A DNA stretch of 64,000 nt from Portulaca oleracea (taxonomy: Eukaryota; Streptophyta; Magnoliopsida; Caryophyllales; Portulacaceae). Positions 52,135-63,518 of this stretch are shown in pieces. The DNA lies in the NCBI GenBank assembly GCA_029582165.1, contig CM055872.1, positions 33,878,261-33,942,260 of the forward strand, read 5' to 3'. The first letter of the stretch is position 1, and each line of letters starts with the position of its first letter. A model generated the notes under the pieces. The model did no database searches, was not told where the DNA came from, and worked only from the letters and a program-made list of their open reading frames with translations. The translations under genes were made by a program, and so were the position numbers.

Positions 52135-53792
52135 TGTAGGACCCCGGGAACAGGGTGAACCTTTTTCCGTGATGCGCTACTTAATTGATCGGGAGCCGAC
52201 TAAGGTTGCTTAATCCTTAAATAAGGATATTTTTAATTTTCAAAATTCGTTTTCGGGGTGATGAAACTTTATTTATTTACAAACCCATTTTTATTATTTA
52301 AATTATCCGCAATTACACAAATTAATTTAACAATAATTTAATCCCGGCCCACTCACTAAATTCAAGCCCAAAGAGGAGTAAACGGGCCACCAGAGGCTGC
52401 TAAAACCCGCCTAGGTTTTAGCAGACCCTAGGCTGGGCCGTTTGCATCCCTGGGCCAAAGAAAATGGGTTGAAATTAATAAAACCCGCCTAGGTTTTATT
52501 AATTTCTGGCCTATTTTCCTCGGGTCCAATCTCAAATTAGTGAACGGAAATGAACTAAATTATTTTCTTAAATTATTTTATGCATAAACGAATATTTTAA
52601 ATTGTTAAACGGATTTATAAAATGTAAAAGAGTCGCCAGCCGATTTAAGGAAATCGACAAACCATAAAAGTAATAAAAATGACTCCGGTCTACGAACCCG
52701 ATTTCTAGATTCGGGGGTAAGGTTACGAATTCGAGAATTATAAGAACTCTCGAATCCGCCTGTTATAAAATAGAATCTACTAAAATCAAGATTGAAAAGA
52801 AAGAGAGCGGGAAGAATTTTGACTAATGTCGCGGAATTATTATTCGAATCATGCAATATAAAAACAATGCGGTTTTCATTTTACAAAAATGTGTACAAGT
52901 AATGGAATTAAAGAACAAATTATATGATTAATTACAAAAATGTAAATAAAGAAATCGAACCTTGTTTTAATGGTGGCGGATGCGATGACTTTAATCCCCT
53001 TTGAGTTGCCCTTGACTTGAAGCCCGGATGAGATGGTGTGAATGGTTTAGAAAAAGTGGTATGTGGATGGTTGTATGGTGGTGATGAATGTGATTATGAG
53101 AGAAGTGGAGGCGGATGTGGATGATGAAATTTTGAGAGAATGGAAGTATAATATGATGGAAATGAGAGTAAGAAAATTTGAGTATAATGGTGGTGATTTT
53201 TGTGAGAGTTGTTGATGAAAGTTGATGAAATGAGGGGAGAGTAAGTGTATTAGATGATAGTTGTTTGTGAAATGAAGGTGGAATGGAGGGGGGTATTTAT
53301 AGGTGAGGGATGAAGATTTTGGAGGGAAGCCATGGGGGACATACCCCACAAATCAAGCCCTCCAGAGGCCATAACCTAGGCGGGTTATAAGAAGTCGAGG
53401 GAAAAAGTCAACCACGTGGGGCTATGATTAGGGGATTACGCATGCATGCAGATTTTGGCGTCGGTGCGTTTAAAACCTAGGTAGGTTATATGAATAATCA
53501 GCACACGAATCGATGACGTAGAGCAAAACGGCGTCGTGCACTGCTCCACTTAAAACCTAGGTGGTTTTTTAAGCTCCCTGGGCCGGAGCGCGCGTTTGGG
53601 CTTGGTTTTGTGTGGGCCTGCTCACCTAAAATTAAAACCCATGGGTTTTAACAATTTCATGCAGCCTGTTTTATTTTTCTTGGACTTGGGTTATTGATCT
53701 TTTGGGCCCAATGACCCGTTTATCATTTGGCCCTAATGTTTTGCTGATTTTGATGAGTCGGGATTATGCCGGTACGAATTTCGGTGTCTACA
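52135..53792 (-). repeat. 3' LTR of element F with AAAACCTAGGCGGGTTTT motifs
   Basis: 1658 bp, TGTAG..CTACA on both readings. Motif copies at 52402, 52480, 53372, 53472, 53562 and a variant at 53633. TATA box on the minus strand (CTATAAATACCCC at about 53290). The end block (plus strand CTTAATCCTTAAATAAGGAT at about 52210) is shared with the LTR of element C. Confidence 0.86.
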
Positions 53793-54388
53793 GAGAGCCC
53801 CCACTTTGATCGAGTCCGAATGGGCCGAAGGTCAAAGTAGCCTGAGGATATGACTTTGAATTGCAAAGCCTGGGTTGATGCTTGGAAGCTGAGCCCTGCA
53901 TCGCGGTTGTGGGCGGCATGCGCCTCTTTTGGGGTGATCTCGAGCAAGAATGATGCTCTACCTGAATATTGCTGAGTCAATGTTGATCTCGAGCGAGAAT
54001 GATGCCTTACTTGAAGGTGTGGGTTGACACTTGGAATCTTCGTCCTGTGTCGCAGTTGTGGGCGGCATGCGCCTCTTTTGGGATGATCTCGAGCAAGAAT
54101 GATGCTCTACCCGACTGTTAATGTGTCGTCGTTGATCTCGGGCGAGAATGATGCCTTGTTATCGGACATGATGCCGATGGTTCGTGGAGTTTTCTAGTCT
54201 TTCCTAGTGTCGGTTCCAGTCTTTCCCAGTGTCGGTTCTAGTCTTTCCCAGTGTCGGTTCTAGTCTTTCCCGGTGTCGGTTCCAGTCTTTCCAGGTGTCG
54301 ATTCCAGTCTTTCCCGGTGTCGATGTTGATGATTGTTGGCATTTTCGATGCCGAAGGACTTCACCAGGCACGTTGCTGATGGCCTTGG
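53793..54388 (-). repeat. 3' UTR of element F: tandem repeats
   Basis: Copies of GATCTCGAGC[AG]AGAATGATGC at about 53936, 53983, 54086 and 54134 lie in a ~150-bp higher-order unit with GTGGGCGGCATGCGCCTCTT. Then 22-bp units of GTCGGTTCTAGTCTTTCCCA-type occur about six times at 54196-54320. The region resumes at 58600 after element G. Confidence 0.85.
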
Positions 54389-55423
54389 TGATGTATAATA
54401 GCCTAGCTATATACATCAAGGTTAGCTAAGAGGACCTTGATCTAGCTTCAAGTTACAAAAGACATCAACGACATCATCAATTACAATGGTTTATTAATCT
54501 CTATACATCAAGGAAGCAAGCATGAAGGACCTTGATGTTATTCTAGCTTACATGGAGTTACTCTCATATATGGAGGTCATCAATGAGCTCAAAATACTCT
54601 CGGCAATAAGAGTCCTTATTGAATTCGCGTCAATGGAGGACCTTATCGTGTATAGTTCGATATTTTTCTCTATAACTCTAAATCCAAGCATCTATTGAGG
54701 AAGTCATCAAAAGATAGATTCGAGTACATTTAAAGAGCTTTCCAATGGTTTTTGAATCATTGAAAACGGACAAGTATAGAAGGAGTTATAGCAATTTCTT
54801 TCTAGAGTTGTATTTTAGAGTTTTATGATGTCATAAATAGGATGTATGATGTAATAGTTGATTCTTGGTTTCTTGAACCCTAAGTGCACGTCCAAGGGGG
54901 TCTTGGAGTAGTATAAATAAACCCCCTAGGGTGCCTTTGTATTCATTCACATTCAATATTAAACACATAATCAAACAAGAGCTTATGCTTTGTTTTCTCT
55001 CTAACCTTTGTGTTAGAATCTGGTTCTCTTGAGGGAGAATCCTTTGAATCTTCTCTTCTATTCCAAGAGGGAGCAATCTTGGATGGTGCAAAGGAGGAGT
55101 TGGATATCAAATTGATTGTGGTGTGTCTGCATCAATCAAGGAGATTTCCATTGCCAAAATCTATCAAGTTTCTACACCAATTCAACGAGTTCTTTTACAA
55201 TTGGTACGTTTTTGCCATTGTTTTGATTCTTTTGATTGTCATTCAATTCATCACATTAAGAACTCTCGTTTAGCCTTTTCCATTCGTCCATTTTCAATCT
55301 AATTCATCCCATTCTTTCGTTTGAAACTAGTTTTTGAGAAATTCAACTATTGCAAGTTTTCACTTGTGGAAAGATCCTTAGCATTTCATGTATAATGGAT
55401 TTGTATTGATCCATTATGCATCA
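54389..55423 (+). repeat. 5' LTR of element G
   Basis: 1035 bp. TATA box GTATAAATAAACC at about 54913. No reiterated palindrome cluster like those in elements B, C, E and F was seen. Confidence 0.95.
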
Positions 55424-55649
55424 AAATTGGTATCAGAGCTTTGCTAGTTGATTTCTCTAGTTTCTTTTTACCTTGTTTTCATCAAAACATCACCCATATA
55501 CACGCCATTCACCACCATTCACACGCCATCTTGGAGTTTTCTCCAAGAACTCATCAAGAATTCATCAAGAACCCTAAGCTCCACAAAAAACCCTAAGACT
55601 AAACACAAGCCTAGCCTAATTCCATCCTTTACCCAACGTGAGTTCTAAT

Positions 55650-57451
55650 TTGACATCAAATCTGAATCAAATGGAAAAATTTGGCAACCTTCAAAAGGAA
55701 GGATTAAGAAGCACGTTTGGTTCATATGAAAGGAGTCCTTATGATGATGAATATGAAGCTCCTTACAAATAGAGTACACGTTTGAATAAGAAGAAGGGAT
55801 ATCATGTCCAAGAAGAATTTTCGCCAATCAAAAGAGACCACATCATCAAACTTGCAAGAATGAAGCAAGGGAGCATGGAAGTGGTTCCATACACGATACA
55901 ATTCAGAATGCAACTATGGAAGTATGCTCTTAAGGAGGATGACCCCAAAGTCTTGGTATGTTACTTAAGTGGTCTTAATGATTACATTGGAGATATTGTT
56001 GTATGTCAATTTTATTCAAACTTGGAAGAGTTAAGTTCCTTGGCTTTTAATGTTGAGATGGAGGCAAAGATGAAAGAACCTTGGGGTGAGAACCATCTGT
56101 TGAAACCAAACATACCAACCACAAAACCCCACGCCAAGAACATCCCAAAACAGCCCCAAATCAATCCCAAACCTCACGTCCAAAGACCTACAAAGCGACC
56201 ACAAAGATCTCCTAAACCTACGGTTCAAAACCTACAAACAGCCCCTACAACATCCTATCCATAGCTCCACAAAAGAAGCCTTAGACCTCTCTATACCTCT
56301 GCCCAAAACTCCTCAAATCAGCCCAAAACCGTCCCACTCCTATTGTCCAAGAAAAGGAAATCATTGTTCCAAGTACATGTCTACATTGCCAAAGTTTTGA
56401 TCATATTGAAAGTGCATGTCCTAAGGAGAAAGAAGTATCTTTGGTTGATTGTCAAACATCATTAAGCATGCAACCAGAAATTGAAAGTGTGGTATTTGAT
56501 GTATTTGACGAGCATGAGGATGTTCATAAACTTGGCATGAATGAGGTATGTAGCGTGCCTCATGAAGTACACGAGGAAGAAAAAGAAGAGGATATTGTAC
56601 TAGAAACGATGTATGTAGAAGAATTAAGTGGAGAAGAGCTGCTTGTTGTAAGTAGAGTCTTGAAAGAGGCTAGTGTATCGAATGATCTACAACAAAGAGA
56701 GCCTATTTCTTACTCTCAATATACCATTCAAGAAGAAGTATGTCCATTGAATTAAGGAGGAGAAGATTGTACTTCCCATTGTAGTATTGACGAGGGCATT
56801 GATCTTGACATTGAAGATTCTACAAAGAGGATCAAAATGAAGGATTTGGAGAGCTATTTACTTCCTACTCTACACGTTTATGTCAACAACATACACCTTG
56901 ATCCAAGAAGTTTAGTAAGTCTTTGTTTTTACAAAATTTGCAAAGATTCATTATATTGTAATATTACTTCTATGGATTTTTGTTATACTTTGTTTGGAAA
57001 ATCAAAGTTGTATGATTGGAGTATCATGCTCCAAGAGGCGTCCTTATTACCCTCTTGTAACTCATGGCCCACGGAGGATCAAAGTACTCTTATGACACTT
57101 ATGGAGAATGAGTATCATACATTTGAAGAGCAAAAGAGTTTCAATCTTGCACCATTGGAGGTTATCTACCGTGAGTTTGAAGGAGGAGGTAAAACGGCAT
57201 CAACAATTGAGTACCCACACTTGAATTTAATCTTGAAGCATTTCTCTCATATGGAGAAATATCATGGGTTCCTCAATCAAGAGCTTCAACAACAACTAGA
57301 TATTATCAAAGGGATCTATGATGATTTCAAAGCATTCAAGAAGAGAAGTTGTAACCTCATGAGAAAGAAGAAGAGAAATGATGTCTACAACACATATGGA
57401 AAGACATCTTTCAAAGAAGGAAGAAGGGCTTTGAAGAAGAAGTTTATATGA
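55650..57451 (+). pseudogene. gag-protease relic of element G
   Basis: 55782-56264 has a gag-like domain (VPYTIQFRMQLWKYALKEDD, LSGLNDYIGDIVV) followed by a Lys/Pro/Gln-rich tail. A CCHC knuckle (CLHCQSFDHIESAC) is near 56380. 56441-56755 is an acidic linker like that before the protease of A. 56837-57451 has a degenerate protease trace (DSLYCNITSMDFCYTLFGKS, equivalent to the CHILLGRP region) and unknown sequence. The active-site motif is lost. Confidence 0.78.
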
Positions 57452-57559
57452 TCACTTGTGAGTACGAATCAAAGAAGTTTTGTGATTGAAGTTATATGAT
57501 GGTTTTTAAAGAAAGTCTTGTCTAAAGTTTGAGGACAAACTTTTTCAACCGGGGGAGAA

Positions 57560-58594
57560 TGATGTATAATAGCCTAGCTATATACATCAAGGTTAGCTAA
57601 GAGGACCTTGATCTAGCTTCAAGTTACAAAAGACATCAACGACATCATCAATTACAATGGTTTATTAAGCTCTATACATCAAGGAAGCAAGCATGAAGGA
57701 CCTTGATGTTATTCTAGCTTATATGGAGTTACTCTCATATATGGAGGTCATCAATGAGCTCAAAATACTCTCGGCAATAAGAGTCCTTATTGAATTCGCG
57801 TCAATGGAGGACCTTATCGTGTATAGTTCGATATTTTGCTCTATAACTCTAAATCCAAGCATCTATTGAGGAAGTCATCAAAAGATAGATTCGAGTACAT
57901 TTAAAGAGCTTTCCAATGGTTTTTGAATCATTGAAAACGGACAAGTATAGAAGGAGTTATAGCAATTTCTTTCTAGAGTTGTATTTTAGAGTTTTATGAT
58001 GTCATAAATAGGATGTATGATGTAATAGTTGATTCTTGGTTTCTTGAACCCTAAGTGCACGTCCAAGGGGGTCTTAGAGTAGTATAAATAAACCCCCTAG
58101 GGTGCCTTTGTATTCATTCACATTCAATATTAAACACATAATCAAACAAGAGCTTATGCTTTGTTTTCTCTCTAACCTTTGTGTTAGAATCTGGTTCTCT
58201 TGAGGGAGAATCCTTTGAATCTTCTCTTCTATTCCAAGAGGGAGCAATCTTGGATGGTGCAAAGGAGGAGTTGGATATCAAATTGATTGTGGTGTGTCTG
58301 TATCAATCAAGGAGATTTCCATTGCCAAAATCTATCAAGTTTCTACACCAATTCAACGAGTTCTTTTACAATTGGTACGTTTTTGCCATTGTTTTGATTC
58401 TTTTGATTGTCATTCAATTCATCACATTAAGAACTCTCGTTTAGCCTTTTCCATTCGTCCATTTTCAATCTAATCCATCCCATTCTTTCGTTTGAAACTA
58501 GTTTTTGAGAAATTCAACTATTGCAAGTTTTCACTTGTGGAAAGATCCTTAGCATTTCGTGTATAATGGATTTGTATTGATCCATTATGCATCA
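57560..58594 (+). repeat. 3' LTR of element G
   Basis: 1035 bp, about 99.3 percent identical to the 5' copy by eye count. TATA box at about 58084. Confidence 0.95.
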
Positions 58595-58599
58595 CTTGG

Positions 58600-59325
58600 G
58601 GGTCGAGACTTCATTGGATACGATGCCAATGGCTCGGAGATTGAGACTTCACCGGGCACGATGCCGGTGGCTCAGGATTGAGACTGCATCGAAACTCTGC
58701 CGATGGGCTTGAATGATGATGATAACGACCTTTTGTGTGGTAGCTGAATGATGGTGGTCCCTTTGTCGGCGACCTGAAAGTCATGAGAAAATTGAGTATT
58801 AGTTTTATTGAAAAATAAAGGAGGTTCGGTTTTTACCTGCAGGCCGCAGAGCCGGATTGTGGGCTCAGGCTGTGAGGAATTGGGCCGTGAATTTGGGCTG
58901 TAGGCGTCACAAAACCTAGGCGGGTTTTGGTGTCCTTCCTTGGGCTGTGTCCAAGCCTGGACCGCGTCTTCTGGGCCACTCCTTTTGGGCTAAACAAAAC
59001 CTAGGCGGGTTTTGTGATTTTTTTCTTTTTTTTCTGCCTTGTGAAGGGTATCAAAGTGGGACCCACTTCGTGTGTGGATTGAATTGAGCCACGTCAGTTT
59101 GCTTCTCTCTTGGGGAACAAAAGGAGAACCTTTGGTCTTCTGGCCAATGAAACGCATTTGGCATCTCGAGGTGGGTCCTAAAAACGAACTGCTCACGTTC
59201 ATCCGATCTTTCTATAAATTCAAATGCATTTCCTTCACATCTTCATCTCCTTCATCTCTTTAGCTCACTCCTTTTCTCTCTAGAAAAGAAGTCTTGTTCT
59301 TTTAGGTAATCCCAGGTTTTTAAAG
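58600..59325. promoter_or_regulatory. Element F DNA upstream of the antisense PMD ORF: repeats, motif pair and TATA box
   Basis: To about 58720: ~45-bp repeats around ACGATGCC[AG][AG]TGGCTC, continuing the 3' UTR. Then AAAACCTAGGCGGGTTTT at 58911 and 58996, and TTCTATAAATTC at about 59210 on the plus strand, ~115 bp before the ATG at 59326. The layout copies that of the LTR promoter. Confidence 0.5.
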
Positions 59326-62300
59326 ATGCAACCCCGGAGCCATAGGAATCCACCTCTTCCTCATGCGGTGGCCTGGCCCCATGAGCGGTCTTCACGACGC
59401 AAATTTGTTCCTGGCATGGAAGCGACTCCCTCCGACCTCATTGTTCAGTCTTGGAACCATGCTTTGTTTTACTGTTCTCACGGCAAGGTAAACCTTAAAC
59501 TTTCCTCTTATGCTTAGTTTAGCATAAAATGAGCAAGAATGAATTTATCTTTCATATCTTGTCGATTTTTAGCTATTTTAAGTACACATGTTAGGATGTT
59601 GAGTGGTCCGTTTTATTTCTGCATTTTGACCGAAAAACGCATTTGTAAATCGTTTTGTAAAATGGACCGAGAATATTTTCAACAATTGGCCCATAGAAAC
59701 CTCGGCACATGCTGGGTCTGTCTGTCCGAGTAGCGGCCCACTAGGTGAAATAATACCTAGGCGGGTTTTATTTTCCCTGCTGGGCCGATGCGCACTTTGG
59801 GCCGGTCACATGGGCCTGGCGAGATCAAAACCTAGGCGGGTTTTGACTCGCATATTCTTTTTTTTTTTGTTTTGTTTCTGCTGGGCCGTTTTCAAGGGCC
59901 GTGATAGTGGGCTTGGCGTAGTCAAAACCTAGGTGGGTTTTGACTCGAATTCCCCCCTTTTTGTTGCTGGTCCGGCTCGGGCTGCGGTACCTTGGGCTTG
60001 TTGGTTTGCTTTATAGGCCGTGACTGTGATCCCAGTGTTTATGCTGGGCCCAACTTGGGTCCATGAAATTATGCTCTGAGCCCCCATTTTAAATAATGTG
60101 CTGGAATTCTGCCCTTAAGAGGATAATTTGAAAACTCCCGACGTCCTAAAAGAGCCTCTTAAGGCAGCAAAATCGATCCCGGGAAATTTTGTCCGGGATA
60201 CTTTGACCGCGGCGGGCTTCATGCCTTTTTGGAAATGCTTGGAGGCTTGGCAGAAAAGGACGTTTCGTATCATTGGTTGGGCGATGGCGAGAGGTTGTGG
60301 GATTCCACTAACTCGTTTCACTTCCCTGTGATTGAGATTACGATCATGCCCAAAGATTTCGTCATGGTTACCGGCCTTCCTTGGGATGGGCAGGACGTGG
60401 TCTTCGATGCAGACATCCCTCCAGTAGTTCTGGATTTGTTGGCTCCAGTGTCTGCACGCTTGGGACAACGGCAAGGTCTCCCCAACCTTGCCTATAAGCA
60501 CTTTGAAATGACCATTCGTGATGCAAGTTTTCAAGACTTGCCTATAGAGCAACGCCGCTTCATTTTCTTGGCGTACGCCATTTCTACTACCCTCTTTGCC
60601 AACCATGGGGACAATATTTCCTTGACATGGTTTGAGAACCTCCTCAACTTTGATAATATCCGAAACCTGAACTGAGGCAAGGCATCCTATGCCAACTTCA
60701 TCCATTGGCTCCGTCGTGGCGTCCGTCTTTCGCAGGATGCAGACTCGGTTTATCTCCATGCGACCCAGACTCGCTACCAGTATGGTCCTTCCTTGTGGAA
60801 GGTGCTCAAGGTATGTGCTAGGACCTTCTCTTTTCAATGCTGTTCATCCTTCCTTCCTTGTTTGAGATCATGTTCATGCAGTCATGGGCATATGTGTACA
60901 TCTTGGCCCTGGGCATTCGTTCAAAGAAGAATAAGACGGTACTAGCTGCTGAACGCTGGACCACTGAGGGCATTCATGACAAGAAGTATAAATCGGGGTG
61001 CCTGGACCTCATTTGTAGCATCCTAGACAACTTGCGGCCGGTATCTCTCTATTCCTTACATCTTTCTCCTGTTTTTCTTTACATGCCATACTTAAATGCA
61101 CCCTTCCTCTTGCAGGATCAAGTGAACCAGCGTCCTTGGGCCGACTTTGACGTTAGAGGGTTACCATAACCTCTGGATCTGGTGAAGCACGACACCCGTC
61201 TTCACCTCCTGATTGAGGGGCCTTACGGTTATGTGTGGTATTTGGGGGAGAGAGAGCCTCGAGGCAAATTTTAGGAGGTTACCCTGGTCTCTTTCCTCTG
61301 GATCCTCCAGCACATATGTTTGAGCCATGACGGGTCGACCCAGACGTTTTGGAAGATCAGGTTCGAGGTCAAGAGTTTGACAACTTCGTGCATAACAGAC
61401 CAATTTGATGAAGAGTTCCAGCACTACCTTAGCCGTTTGGCTCCTTGAGTGGTACGTGTCTTCCTTCTTTGTCCTTTATTATGCTTTGGTTGATTTCTAA
61501 CCAGAGAATCTTCAGCTGGGGCCCTATGCTAAGGCTGCCGAAGTGGAGATTCCACAAGAGTGGCGGAAGATTGGCGGCTTCTTGGATGTGGAGAACAACA
61601 GCGAGTGCTCCACGCTTCAAGCATTTGATCGCAAACCGGTAATTCATCGTTTTATGTAGCCTCCTTTTATCCCATATGCTACTTATGGTTGACCCCTTTC
61701 TTGTTATGTTTCAGCCGAGGTGGGCTTTCCTCCGGCAACTAACTAAGGAGTGGAGCACCATGACGAAGTTTATTGATCAGGGATTCACTGGTTCAGGTAG
61801 ATATCAAGGTAATGCTGCCGAAAGAGCTGATATGGAGGCTGATGCGGAGTCAGTTCCCAGAGAACCACCTCGACATTCTACTGTAGGCGTTCCTTGCACG
61901 GAGCCCCCAGAGGAAATTGGTGGTTCTTGACCAGAGGGTCAATTGGTGGTTCTTGACCAGATGGTCAATTGGTGGTTTTTCTCGTCCCCCTCTAGCGGCT
62001 GTACCTGAGGGTCGGGGCAAAGGCGTTTTGGTCGAGGGCCAACACTCCCCTGGATCTCATCGTAGCAGGTCCGGTAGTAGAGGTCGCCGCCCGCCGAGTA
62101 TGGAAGAGGACATGGCTCAGATGTCCTTGGAGGAGCCGCTTGGTCATGGAGGGTCGTATCACAGTGCTGGATACGGTGGTGACACTCAGCCCCATTCTTA
62201 CTAGGTGGAGGATGCTTCTGAGTCGAGCGCCACATACCGGCCTTCTAATTCCCGTCGTACTCCAGCTTCATTGCGCTCTGCTCGTCGCGGTTGGGAGATA

Positions 62301-62822
62301 GTGGTGAGGGACCGTGACTCAGGTGTATCCGTAGGGCATCCTGGCAGTCAAGCCCTAGCGAATGACGCTACTTCACGTCCTACACCCTATAATGCTTCCT
62401 CTTTTGGTTCTGGTTCTGCAGGGTGGCCTGTCCCCGCTCCTTGGATGGGTCCGTCATGGCCCATGGGTTCTCAAGAATGGTCCGTGCCTCAACACTCTTG
62501 GCTTGGATGATCTGCTTCTTCTGGTTGGCCAGCCCCTAGTTATGGAACTGGTCCTGTATGGCCTACTCCGTCTGTAGAGTGGTAGGTTCCTGATCATTCC
62601 TGGTTGGCTGCTTCACAGGAGCATTCTGTATCTTCGCCATCGAGCGTACATCCTTCGGAAATGCCCTTGACTGGGCCATCGCCTCTCGTGCAGACTGCTC
62701 CCGGACCTGATTATTACTCCTGGGATACCTATTTTGGCACGACCGGTATTTCCAACGTGGGAGCTTCAAATGCAGGTGGCAACTTGGCGGAGGACAACGG
62801 CGATTCAGGCTCCCTGTGGTGA
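59326..62822 (+). pseudogene. Antisense ORF of element F: plant mobile domain (PMD) protein, spliced, damaged
   Basis: Candidate exons: 59326-59487, about 60121-60810, 60882-61040, 61116-61451, 61516-61638, 61715-62822. PMD (aminotransferase-like) features: RDTLTAAGFMPFW, then after a 1-nt frame slip near 60233 SFHFPVIEITIMPKDFVMVT, GLPWDG, LEQRRFIFLAY-like text and NFIHWLRRG; SWAYVYILALGIRSK in exon 3. Stops interrupt at about 60673, 61168, 61273 and 61447. The C-terminus (from about 61990) is Ser/Pro/Gly/Trp-rich with a repeated GGTTCTTGACCAGA unit at 61919-61976. PMD proteins are linked to transposons and silencing in plants; the copy is likely dead. An 18-bp motif trio (59752, 59827, 59924) lies in the first intron. 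Confidence 0.72.
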
Positions 62823-63518
62823 TAACAAACACACAATGCAAGACTCCTTTGTACTTTTTTTTATGCAAGACTCTTTGTATATATGCAAGACTTGATGTAT
62901 GCACAACTTTGACGCTTTATTGATGCAATTTTGAATGATTTTCTACATGATGGGATTAATCCCAATTAATCCCGCTTCCCCAAAAAGAAAAGAAAATAAA
63001 AAGGAACCAAAAACTTAAGTGTCGGGGATAACTCGAGCAAAACATTTCAGAACCGGACATCATTGGGTCGATAACAAAAACCAGAACATCAAAAATACAC
63101 GAATGGGCCCATTGAAGCCAAAACAGAAAGGCCCAAGATAAGACTTCACACAAATGGGCCACGGGAACTAGAAAATTGGGCCTGGACCGCTTAAAACCTA
63201 GGCGGGTTTTAAGCGGCGGACGAAGGAGGGCCTGGGCTTGCTGGCGCGTGCGCGTGACCTGCTAAGTTAAAACCTAGGCGGGTTTTAAATTTCTTTTTCC
63301 TTCTTTTTTTTATTTTCTAGCCGTTGAAGAATGGCTTGAATCACGGGATGTGATAGCAATGACTATGTGATCACTTGCTGGCCGATTTGTTCCATTTTGA
63401 TCATGGGTGAAGGTGTATAAATACCTTGTCCCTATGCATATAATCATCATTCATCATCTTCACTTTGCATCCTTCCTTAAGAAGTCTCCAAAATCACGAA
63501 AAAATCCTCCTAACTCTC
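62823..63518 (+). promoter_or_regulatory. Spacer and promoter-like region before the second antisense ORF
   Basis: No gene. AAAACCTAGGCGGGTTTT at 63193 and 63269, then GTATAAATACC at about 63415, about 100 bp upstream of the ATG at 63519. This is the third motif-plus-TATA arrangement in element F. Confidence 0.5.

Larger units (their letters stand above)
54389..58594 (+). mobile_element. Ty3/gypsy element G, young, gag-protease only, inserted in element F
   Basis: Target duplication CTTGG (54384-54388 and 58595-58599). LTRs are TGATGTATAATAG..TTATGCATCA, both 1035 bp (54389-55423 and 57560-58594), with seven mismatches counted by eye. Primer site TGGTATCAGAGC at about 55429; polypurine tract GGGGGAGAATG before 57560. 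The 2.1-kb interior has damaged gag and protease relics and no RT, RNase H or integrase. LTR ends, primer site and polypurine region resemble element A, so they are one lineage. Confidence 0.95.

Noticed and set aside
52624..52640. GGCGACTC inside the LTRs of elements C and F as a primer-binding site
   Set aside because: The same text lies inside both LTRs, well before the CTACA ends, and a clear polypurine tract precedes each LTR start. It is therefore internal to the LTR. It may be an old remnant.
60115..60837. 240-codon minus-strand open frame
   Set aside because: Antisense shadow of the PMD coding sequence; no recognisable domain and the plus-strand frame matches a known family.
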